Shown here: positions 1 through 4,194 of the stretch, in pieces
How the letters are laid out: every line of letters begins with the position of its first letter
How positions within the stretch are numbered: position 1 is the stretch's first letter
Assembly (NCBI GenBank): GCA_013349725.1
Contig: DUZB01000239.1
Span: forward strand, 1 to 5,204
Length of the DNA stretch: 5,204 bases
Direction: 5' to 3'
Source: Deltaproteobacteria bacterium
GTDB lineage: Bacteria; Desulfobacterota; DSM-4660; Desulfatiglandales; Desulfatiglandaceae
The notes under the pieces: generated by a model
What the model saw: only the letters and a program-made list of their open reading frames with translations
Databases searched by the model: none
What the model was told of the DNA's origin: nothing
Translations under genes and position numbers: made by a program

Positions 1-87
1 TTTTCCCGTTAAACCCGGGATCTACGACAAATTTCAAGTTTCCCAAACAAAACACGAGAGCAAAAAAGTGTAAACTACTTTCCGGCT

Positions 88-118
88 TTGGTGAAGGATG
101 CCTGCCCCACTATATAAA
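88..118 (+). promoter_or_regulatory. Possible weak sigma-70 promoter upstream of the toxin-antitoxin pair
   Basis: A TTGGTG hexamer at 88-93 is followed after 17 bp by TATATA at 111-116; TATAAA at 113-118 is an alternative with a 19-bp spacer. The -35 match to TTGACA is poor, so this is only a candidate. Transcription from here would give a leader of about 55-60 nt before the toxin ATG. The rest of 1-177 shows no supported gene. Confidence 0.25.
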
Positions 119-152
119 AAGCGCGGAATAATGGAAAAAGGCTTGCAACACA

Positions 153-168
153 TTGGTAAATATGCCAA
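153..168 (+). promoter_or_regulatory. Imperfect dyad / possible extended -10 element just before the toxin gene
   Basis: The 16-bp sequence TTGGTAAATATGCCAA is an imperfect palindrome with TTGG and CCAA arms, 6 of 8 positions symmetric. It ends 9 bp before the toxin ATG, a usual place for an operator bound by an XRE antitoxin. It also contains TGG followed by TAAATA (154-162), which could be an extended -10. Transcription would then start about 9 nt before the ATG, which would fit the absence of a toxin Shine-Dalgarno. Both readings are inference. Confidence 0.3.
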
Positions 169-177
169 CATACGAAA

Positions 178-522
178 ATGAGAGACACGAGACCCATTTC
201 ATGGATTAAGGCGGCGCGGAAAGACTTTGAGAAGTTTCCCGAAGATGTGCAAGGCGACATGCTGAGTGCCCTTACAATAGCCGCTGAAGGGAGTAAGGCG
301 GACACGGCCAAACCATTTAAAGGGGTTGATAGCGGCGTTTTTGAAATTGCGCTTCGCCATCAGGGGGATGCTTTTCGTGTGATCTATGCGGTTAAAATTG
401 ATGCCGATATTTGGGTGATCCACGCTTTTCAGAAAAAATCAAGGGCAGGGATTAAAACACCTCAAATGCAAATTAATCTTATCCGCGACCGTCTTAAACG
501 ATTAAAGGAGGCTTTATCATGA
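178..522 (+). CDS. Type II toxin-antitoxin system RelE/HigB-family toxin (phage Gp49-like)
   Basis: This 114-residue protein resembles the Gp49-like/HigB branch of the RelE/ParE superfamily, whose studied members are ribosome-dependent mRNA endonucleases. Visible features are an N-terminal PISW motif (6-9), the segment RKDFEKFPEDV (14-24), a KPFKGVDSGVFEI-type strand region (45-57), R67 and Y70 in FRVIYAV, and the family signature HAFQKKS at 82-88. A basic C-terminal helix follows. The length is typical. Homologues begin only a few residues before the I-x-W motif, which supports this ATG even though no good Shine-Dalgarno precedes it. The TGA overlaps the antitoxin ATG (ATGA, 519-522), so the two are translationally coupled. 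The toxin-first order is typical of higBA modules. The cleavage activity and HigB label are inferred from family resemblance, so no gene symbol is given. Confidence 0.88.
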   Translation: MRDTRPISWIKAARKDFEKFPEDVQGDMLSALTIAAEGSKADTAKPFKGVDSGVFEIALRHQGDAFRVIYAVKIDADIWVIHAFQKKSRAGIKTPQMQINLIRDRLKRLKEALS

Positions 523-839
523 AAGATGACTTTGAACTTGTTCGCGGCAGCGGGAACGTATTCCGCGACTTTGGCCGTGACAGCGCCAACCTTGAACAGG
601 CCCGTGCTATTGTCGCGGCGAAAATTATTAGGACACTTGATCAACGTGGATTATCGACAAGGGAGGCGCAGCAGCTTACGGGTGTGGCGCATTCCGAGTT
701 TTCCCGTATCCGTAATTCACGCCTTTCTCGCTTCACGCTTGATCGAATGATTTCCATACTTGGTAAACTTGATGAAAAGATTGAGGTTAATATTTCTTTC
801 AAACCTCGCTGTCATGTCTCACAAGAAGCGGCTTTATGA
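519..839 (+). CDS. XRE-family helix-turn-helix antitoxin (HigA2-like)
   Basis: This 106-residue protein should neutralise the preceding toxin and repress the operon. An N-terminal segment (about 1-30, with FRDFG at 15-19) is followed by a helix-turn-helix at about 45-66: LSTREAQQLTGV, then HSEFSRIRN as recognition helix. The motif RFTLDRMISIL (71-81) follows; it is common in this compact XRE antitoxin group. The last roughly 15 residues look unstructured. The start lies in the 4-bp ATGA overlap with the toxin and has a strong Shine-Dalgarno, AAAGGAGG at 504-511, 7 bp from the ATG. The toxin start has none, so antitoxin is probably made in excess. The gene converges on pspF, with 70 bp between the two stops. 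The partner assignment rests on the overlap and domain type. Confidence 0.87.
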   Translation: MKDDFELVRGSGNVFRDFGRDSANLEQARAIVAAKIIRTLDQRGLSTREAQQLTGVAHSEFSRIRNSRLSRFTLDRMISILGKLDEKIEVNISFKPRCHVSQEAAL

Positions 840-909
840 ATATGGATAATTGATGCAAGCGCACCTTGCCGAAAAGGGAATTGACTCTATAACTTCTTTC
901 CCGGACGGC

Positions 910-1965
910 TCACGCCTGTTCGATCTCCTTGCCGAATTTACGATACAGTCCTCGAAACTGATGGTAGGTCAAACCCAGTATCCGGGCCGCGGTTTTCTGA
1001 TTAAACCTGGCCTCCTTGAGGGCACTCTCTAAGAATCTGATCTGAAGTTCCCGGACGGCTTCCCCAAGGGGTTTTCCCATAAGGTCATCCAGAGAGGCTG
1101 TTTTTTTCCCTCCCGCCCTATCCACTGCTTCCGGTTCTTTCCGGGCGGGGGACTGGGCTCGAAAGGGGTCAAAGTCCACATGGGAGATAAACGGCGAATC
1201 CGAGCGGTACACGGCGCGCTCCACCAGATTCTTTAATTCCCTCACGTTTCCGGGCCAGTCATAGCTTTCGAGGGCGTCCATTGCCTCTTGACTGAACTGG
1301 GGCATCTCTTTCCGACCTAACTCAAGGGCCATTCTTCCGGCAAAATGGTTCGCCAACAGAAGAATGTCCCCCCTTCTTTCCCTCAGAGGCGGCAGAAAGA
1401 GCACTTCAAAAGAGAGGCGATCCAGCAGATCCCGCATGAATCTGCCTTCATCCGTCAGGGCGATGAGGTCCGCATTGGTCGCTGCAATAATTCTCGCATC
1501 CACTTCAATACTCTCCGAATTGCCCACACGCTCGAAAGTTCCGTATTCCACGACGCGCAATATCTTCTCCTGGACTTCCATGGGGATATTGCCGATTTCA
1601 TCCAGAAACAAGGTCCCTCCGTCCGCGGCCTCGAACCTCCCTCTCCGGCGTTGCTCGGCGCCGGTAAAGGCCCCCCTTTCATGCCCGAATAATTCTACCT
1701 CGATGAGGGAAGGATTTAGTGCCGAGCAGTTTAAGGCCACCAGGGAACCACGCCATCGATCGGATAAGAAGTGGAGCCGGGATGCGGCAAGTTCCTTCCC
1801 GGCGCCCCTCTCCCCTACGAGAAGCACCGGGCGGTTGACGGGGGCTACCCGTGAAAGAATCTCCTGGAAATCGAGAAATGACTCGGATTGCCCAAGGGCT
1901 TCCGACATCCCGATGGAGGTCTTTGCGGGGATATCCCGATTTAAGGGGGAGGCATCCTTTTTCAT
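910..1965 (-). CDS. pspF: PspF, sigma-54-dependent activator of the phage-shock operon
   Basis: PspF is a bacterial enhancer-binding protein: an AAA+ ATPase that remodels sigma-54 holoenzyme at the psp promoter. Taking the ATG at 1965, the protein has 351 residues. Walker A is GERGAGKE (51-58), the sigma-54-contacting loop is GAFTGA (98-103), and Walker B is GGTLFLDE (116-123). DLLDRL and WPGNVRELKN motifs follow. A Fis-type helix-turn-helix closes the protein (about 319-343) and contains LGLTYHQFR, a stretch shared with E. coli PspF. No receiver or other sensory domain is present, as expected for PspF. W71 in LSDRWRG corresponds to E. coli W56, which is needed for inhibition by PspA. An ATG at 1983 would add six residues, but only 1965 has a Shine-Dalgarno. 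The N-terminus is about 15 residues longer than in E. coli. The gene is divergent from pspA. Confidence 0.94.
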   Translation of the reverse strand: MKKDASPLNRDIPAKTSIGMSEALGQSESFLDFQEILSRVAPVNRPVLLVGERGAGKELAASRLHFLSDRWRGSLVALNCSALNPSLIEVELFGHERGAFTGAEQRRRGRFEAADGGTLFLDEIGNIPMEVQEKILRVVEYGTFERVGNSESIEVDARIIAATNADLIALTDEGRFMRDLLDRLSFEVLFLPPLRERRGDILLLANHFAGRMALELGRKEMPQFSQEAMDALESYDWPGNVRELKNLVERAVYRSDSPFISHVDFDPFRAQSPARKEPEAVDRAGGKKTASLDDLMGKPLGEAVRELQIRFLESALKEARFNQKTAARILGLTYHQFRGLYRKFGKEIEQA

Positions 1966-1973
1966 GGCGCAAA

Positions 1974-1979
1974 ATCCTA
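1974..1979 (-). promoter_or_regulatory. Ribosome binding site that favours the pspF start at 1965
   Basis: On the minus strand TAGGAT lies here, with AGGA ending 9 nt before the ATG at 1965. The alternative in-frame ATG at 1983 is preceded by AT-rich sequence (TTTAACCAT) with no purine-rich ribosome site. The proposed transcription start would also leave only about 20 nt before it. The shorter start is therefore preferred. Confidence 0.6.
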
Positions 1980-2010
1980 TCATATGGTTAAATTAAATAA
2001 ATAGTGGGCA

Positions 2011-2040
2011 TATTTACCACAGGCCCTTATGCCTTGTCAA
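2011..2040 (-). promoter_or_regulatory. Sigma-70-type promoter for pspF
   Basis: Read on the minus strand, a perfect TTGACA -35 box (2040-2035) is followed by an 18-bp spacer and TAAATA (2016-2011). TGG immediately before the TAAATA forms an extended -10. The -10 match itself is modest. Transcription would begin near 2004, giving a leader of about 40 nt to the preferred pspF ATG. The promoter lies in the presumed PspF-binding region. In E. coli this arrangement lets PspF repress its own gene. Confidence 0.5.
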
Positions 2041-2056
2041 GGGGATAACTCCTTGA
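2037..2056. promoter_or_regulatory. Dyad TCAAGG-N8-CCTTGA, candidate PspF enhancer (UAS)
   Basis: A 20-bp inverted repeat with perfect 6-bp arms is centred about 43 bp upstream of the sigma-54 -24 element and overlaps the -35 box of the proposed pspF promoter. Relative to the expected pspA start (about 2115) it spans roughly -78 to -59, somewhat closer than the E. coli enhancer sites. Position and symmetry suit an activator with a Fis-type helix-turn-helix. A second, looser pair, GGCATA (2007-2012) and TATGCC (2028-2033), lies next to it. PspF binding is inferred. Confidence 0.4.
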
Positions 2057-2088
2057 AATAAAATTGGTTCCCGGGGTAATCCGGACGA

Positions 2089-2104
2089 TGGCATGATTCA
2101 TGCT
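2089..2104 (+). promoter_or_regulatory. Sigma-54 (-24/-12) promoter of pspA
   Basis: TGGCATGATTCATGCT matches the sigma-54 consensus TGGCAC-R-N4-TTGCW at all but two defined positions and has the required GG-N10-GC spacing (GG 2090-2091, GC 2102-2103). Transcription should begin near 2115, leaving a leader of about 29 nt to the pspA ATG. With a divergent pspF and pspA directly downstream, this is the textbook arrangement for PspF-driven expression. Confidence 0.88.
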
Positions 2105-2143
2105 TTTCCATGAGGCAAACAGAGAAGAAAAGGAGGACATGTT

Positions 2144-2827
2144 ATGGGTATTTTTACACGATTTAGAGACATCATCAGTTCCAACATCAGTGCCATGCTG
2201 GATAAGGCGGAGGACCCGGAAAAGTTGATCAAGCTCATGATCCGCGAGATGGAGGATACGCTTGTGGAGCTCAAGACTTCATGCGCCGGGGTTATGGCCT
2301 CCATGAAAAAGATTCAGCGTCAGCTGGATGAAGTTCTATCCCGCATTAAATACTGGGAGGAAAGGGCCGCCTTGGCGGCCAGAAAGGGGAGGGATGATCT
2401 GGCAAGGGAGGCACTCCTGGAAAAGCGCCGGTATGGCGAAAAGGCCGGGACCCTTGAGGATGAGCTGTCGGAACATGGTTTACTGGTCGAGCAGTACCAG
2501 GAAGATATGGGCCAGCTTGAGGACAAGCTGGGGTCTGCTCGCGAAAAACAACGAATGCTCCAGCAACGGCACATCCACGCAAGAAGAAAAATGCGCGCTC
2601 AGGAAGACATTCGCCGCATGGAGACCTCGGATGCCATATTCCGGTTTGAGGAATTTGAAAATCGTATCGAAAGAATAGAGGCGGAGGCGGACCTGGTCAA
2701 TTTCGGAAGAAAACATACGTTGGAAGGAGAACTGGACAGGCTTCTGGTTGACGATGATATTGAAAAAGAGTTACAAAGAATAAAATCTTCCTTCTCAGGG
2801 AAGGACGAGGCGCCCCCTGCGGTTTAA
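2144..2827 (+). CDS. pspA: PspA, phage shock protein A (membrane-stress effector and PspF inhibitor)
   Basis: PspA belongs to the PspA/Vipp1 (ESCRT-III-like) family. It forms oligomers on stressed inner membrane to limit proton leakage. In unstressed cells it holds PspF inactive. The 227-residue length is close to the 222 of E. coli. The N-terminus MGIFTRFRDIISSNI forms the amphipathic membrane helix. The hallmark KAEDPEKLIKLMIREMEDTL follows at about 21-40. A long charged coiled-coil region runs to about residue 190, including the EEFENRIERIEAEAD segment. The last 10 or so residues, ending in APPAV, look disordered. A strong Shine-Dalgarno, AGGAGGA (2131-2137), lies 6 bp before the ATG. The gene is directly downstream of the sigma-54 promoter and is first in pspABC. 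Confidence 0.96.
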   Translation: MGIFTRFRDIISSNISAMLDKAEDPEKLIKLMIREMEDTLVELKTSCAGVMASMKKIQRQLDEVLSRIKYWEERAALAARKGRDDLAREALLEKRRYGEKAGTLEDELSEHGLLVEQYQEDMGQLEDKLGSAREKQRMLQQRHIHARRKMRAQEDIRRMETSDAIFRFEEFENRIERIEAEADLVNFGRKHTLEGELDRLLVDDDIEKELQRIKSSFSGKDEAPPAV

Positions 2828-2861
2828 TCCGCCGATTAAATGAGTTTCCATAATCATTTAA
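2823..2861 (+). promoter_or_regulatory. Two overlapping, mutually exclusive hairpins at the pspA stop codon
   Basis: Hairpin A pairs TTTAATC (2823-2829) with GATTAAA (2834-2840) around a CGCC loop and includes the pspA stop. Hairpin B pairs TTAAATGA (2836-2843) with TCATTTAA (2854-2861) around a 10-nt loop. They share bases 2836-2840, so only one can form at a time. Both stems are AT-rich and no T-tract follows directly, so neither looks like an intrinsic terminator. They might affect mRNA processing or decay between pspA and pspBC. Confidence 0.35.
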
Positions 2862-2865
2862 AACG

Positions 2866-2897
2866 CTTGATAAAAATAAAAAATTTGGTTCTCGGGG
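2866..2897 (+). repeat. Second copy of a motif also found upstream of the pspA promoter
   Basis: CTTGA, AATAAAA, TTGGTTC, one variable base and CGGGG occur in this order here and at 2052-2076, where they lie just before the sigma-54 promoter. The TTGGTTCYCGGGG core matches at 12 of 13 positions; the spacers between blocks differ by 4 and 3 bp. This copy lies 46 bp before pspB. No good sigma-54 promoter accompanies it. A protein-binding site duplicated in front of both transcription segments is one possible meaning. Confidence 0.4.
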
Positions 2898-2943
2898 CGC
2901 CTGCCCATAGTAGCCAAAAACGATCGAGGGGGCAAAATCAACC

Positions 2944-3192
2944 ATGCATGGAGTCGTAGCACTATCGATCATTTTCGGAGGCGCCGTCCTAATCCTGGCC
3001 ATTGTGGGAGGTACCATCCTCATGGCCATAAAGATTTTCAAAGGGACGGCCTCTAAAAAGGGTCAACAAAACCAGACCGATGAAGCCGGAATGATTCAGG
3101 AGATCTACAAGGGGCTTTCCCTCATGGAAGAGCGTATCGAGGCCTTGGAGACGATCATTCTGGACCGGGAAAGAAAGGACCGTGTATTATGA
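2944..3192 (+). CDS. pspB: PspB, phage shock inner-membrane protein
   Basis: PspB is a small inner-membrane protein that works with PspC to sense envelope stress and draw PspA away from PspF. This 82-residue version is slightly longer than the 74 of E. coli. It has one hydrophobic segment at about 4-29 (VVALSIIFGG to LMAIKIF), then a lysine-rich stretch (KGTASKKG). A cytoplasmic helix with SLMEERIEALETIILDRE (about 59-76) resembles the MRERIQALESILD region of E. coli PspB. A GAGGGGG ribosome site (2926-2932) lies 11 bp before the ATG, a rather long spacing. The stop overlaps the pspC start by 4 bp (ATGA), indicating coupled translation. The 116-bp gap to pspA is unusually long for a tight operon. 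Confidence 0.9.
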   Translation: MHGVVALSIIFGGAVLILAIVGGTILMAIKIFKGTASKKGQQNQTDEAGMIQEIYKGLSLMEERIEALETIILDRERKDRVL

Positions 3193-3635
3193 AAAGGTAT
3201 GGGAAATTCAGCCGCCGCGCACATAATCGCCCCTGGAAAAGCCGACACTTGAGGGGCCGATTTCAAGGTCTGTTCAATGGTGGTCTTTACCGTTCACGAA
3301 ACGGTGTCATATTGGGCGTTTGCAGAGGGATCAGCGAATATTTTGATTTTTCTGTTTTCTGGATCAGGGCCGCCGCCGTCCTCTTTTTGTTCATAAGCGG
3401 CTTCTGGCCCATTACGGCCATCTACTTCATAGCGGCTTTTTTGATGAAACCGGAACCGGCCATACCGGTTCAATCAAATGAAGAGAAGGAGTTTTACGAG
3501 GGCTATGTCCATTCCAGGACAGGGGCTACAGACCGTCTGAAAAGGCGATATGACAGCCTGATGGGGCGTATTCAGCGATTGGAGCATACGGTTACATCCA
3601 AGGAATTTGATTGGGACCGGAAACTGAACACATAA
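3189..3635 (+). CDS. pspC: PspC, phage shock envelope-stress sensor (PspC domain)
   Basis: PspC is an inner-membrane protein that pairs with PspB to relay envelope stress to PspA. The 148-residue protein has a PspC domain at about 33-88: LYRSRNGVILGVCRGISEYF, DFSVFWIRA and a hydrophobic hairpin up to FLMKPEP. This matches the GVCAGIANYFD region of E. coli PspC. The C-terminal helix ends in RLEHTVTSKEFDWDRKL, which corresponds to the ERYVTSDTF end of E. coli PspC. A strongly basic extension of about 32 residues (RRAHNRPWKSRHLRGR and flanks) precedes the domain and makes the protein longer than the E. coli form (119). The start overlaps the pspB stop by 4 bp and is preceded by AAAGGA (3174-3179), so it is well supported. 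No further psp gene follows. Confidence 0.92.
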   Translation: MKRYGKFSRRAHNRPWKSRHLRGRFQGLFNGGLYRSRNGVILGVCRGISEYFDFSVFWIRAAAVLFLFISGFWPITAIYFIAAFLMKPEPAIPVQSNEEKEFYEGYVHSRTGATDRLKRRYDSLMGRIQRLEHTVTSKEFDWDRKLNT

Positions 3636-3669
3636 ATCGGCCTTGATCATTGTTTCGGCCATTTGCAAA

Positions 3670-3689
3670 GGGCGAAAGATTTTTCGCCC
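3670..3689. repeat. Extragenic palindrome after pspC (possible dispersed repeat or weak terminator)
   Basis: A perfect 8-bp stem pairs GGGCGAAA (3670-3677) with TTTCGCCC (3682-3689) around a GATT loop, 34 bp after the pspC stop. The sequence CCTACAGG follows instead of a T-tract, so it is a poor intrinsic terminator, although it could protect the 3' end of pspABC mRNA. Short GGGGCGAA/TTCGCCCCTA palindromes are common as extragenic repeats in many bacterial genomes. Whether this is a multicopy repeat here cannot be told from one window. Confidence 0.45.
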
Positions 3690-3775
3690 CTACAGGCGGG
3701 CAAAACGAAATGCCGTACTTCCACGGAAGCTTCAAGCATTTGTCAGAACATACCCTTGTGTCCCCTTATTTTTTA

Positions 3776-3804
3776 TTGACTATTTTTTCTCTTTATCGTA
3801 CAAA
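3776..3804 (+). promoter_or_regulatory. Sigma-70-type promoter for the riboswitch and TonB receptor gene
   Basis: TTGACT (3776-3781) is followed after exactly 17 bp by TACAAA (3799-3804), in a T-rich context. The predicted transcription start near 3811 falls only a few bases before the first paired bases of the riboswitch aptamer, which independently supports the call. The leader to the receptor ATG would be about 385 nt. Confidence 0.7.
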
Positions 3805-3814
3805 ATCATCAGGT

Positions 3815-3998
3815 TCAGGCGCTCATATTGAGCTTCATAGGGAACACCGTAAAAACGGGACGGGCCCGCCGCTGTGACCTCTATCTTCGTTTATCTTTTA
3901 TCCGGGAGAACGGAGAACCCTTTCAGCAGATGTTGCCACTGTTCCGGATGGAATGGGAAGGCCGCTGTAAGGGCGGGGGAGTCAGAAGACCTGCCTGA
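3815..3998 (+). promoter_or_regulatory. Cobalamin (B12) riboswitch aptamer
   Basis: This RNA element binds a cobalamin and controls the downstream receptor gene. The outer P1 helix pairs TCAGGC (3815-3820) with GCCTGA (3993-3998). P2 is GCTC (3821-3824) with GAGC (3830-3833). The conserved core AGGGAAC, with an ACCGT/ACGG hairpin, lies at about 3839-3859, followed by CCGCCGCTGTGACC as the analogue of the CCCGCAACTGT segment. GCCACTG (3935-3941) and GGGAAGGC (3956-3963) come next. The B12 box, AGTCAGAAGACCTGCC, ends at 3995 and matches the consensus with one substitution. Order, spacing and P1 closure all agree with the class. The ligand subtype (adenosyl- or other cobalamin) cannot be read with confidence. 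Confidence 0.92.
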
Positions 3999-4071
3999 GC
4001 AGATATGCGAGACATCCTTCGCGGAAAGGAGGGGTGTCGGCACAGTCCTGTGAGGATAAAAAAGGGAAATC

Positions 4072-4104
4072 CCCGGGTCGAATCCGTTCGGTCCGGGTTT
4101 TTTT
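4072..4104 (+). terminator. Intrinsic terminator forming the riboswitch expression platform
   Basis: CCCGGGTCGAA (4072-4082) pairs with TTCGGTCCGGG (4087-4097) around a TCCG loop. This is an 11-bp stem with two adjacent G-U wobbles, followed directly by seven T residues (4098-4104). It lies 73 nt after the aptamer and 90 nt before the receptor ATG. Cobalamin binding would be expected to favour termination here and so reduce receptor synthesis. Between aptamer and terminator, a CACA-GTCC-TGTG hairpin (4041-4052) sits between ATCCT (4014-4018) and AGGAT (4053-4057). These are candidate antiterminator or kissing-loop elements, but which helix competes with the terminator is unresolved. Confidence 0.88.
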
Positions 4105-4140
4105 ATTTCTGGATCTCGGGTTTTTCACATTTTATTTTGA

Positions 4141-4183
4141 GCCATCTCCCCTGGACAAACGGTCCGCGGGCGATGGCGGAGAG
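4141..4183 (+). promoter_or_regulatory. Hairpin abutting the receptor gene Shine-Dalgarno
   Basis: GCCATC (4141-4146) can pair with GATGGC (4172-4177), enclosing a smaller GGAC (4153-4156)/GTCC (4162-4165) hairpin. The Shine-Dalgarno GGAGAG (4178-4183) begins at the next base. TCTCC (4145-4149) could alternatively pair with GGAGA (4178-4182) and hide the ribosome site. The two pairings exclude each other, so the leader may tune translation after transcription has passed the terminator. This is inference from base pairing alone. The rest of 4105-4194 shows nothing else. Confidence 0.35.
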
Positions 4184-4194
4184 ATCCTTTCGCC

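Noticed and set aside
65..81. AAAGT/ACTTT hairpin followed on the minus strand by T residues, as a terminator
   Set aside because: The stem is only 5 bp and almost all A-T, and no minus-strand gene ends there.
2..131. Open frames running in from the left edge (stops at 73 and 131), possible end of an upstream gene
   Set aside because: They are too short and show no recognisable motif; the sequence looks AT-rich and non-coding.
855..869. Small hairpin GCAAG-CGCAC-CTTGC between the antitoxin and pspF stops, and a nearby GGGAA/TTCCC pairing (876-902), as a bidirectional terminator
   Set aside because: Stems are only 5 bp and the first lacks a T-tract on both strands. The second has a 17-nt loop and only four T residues on the minus strand, so neither is a supportable terminator.
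1364..1996. A 210-codon open frame on the plus strand
   Set aside because: It lies antisense to pspF, has Ser/Arg-rich composition typical of a shadow frame, and the opposite strand encodes an unmistakable AAA+ activator.
2886..2901. A GG-N10-GC match upstream of pspB as a second sigma-54 promoter
   Set aside because: Apart from the GG and GC pairs most consensus positions fail, and no activator site is evident.
178..3635. The idea that the TA module and the Psp genes form a single defence system
   Set aside because: They are transcribed convergently with separate control regions, and the Psp locus is a standard envelope-stress system; adjacency alone does not support a joint function.
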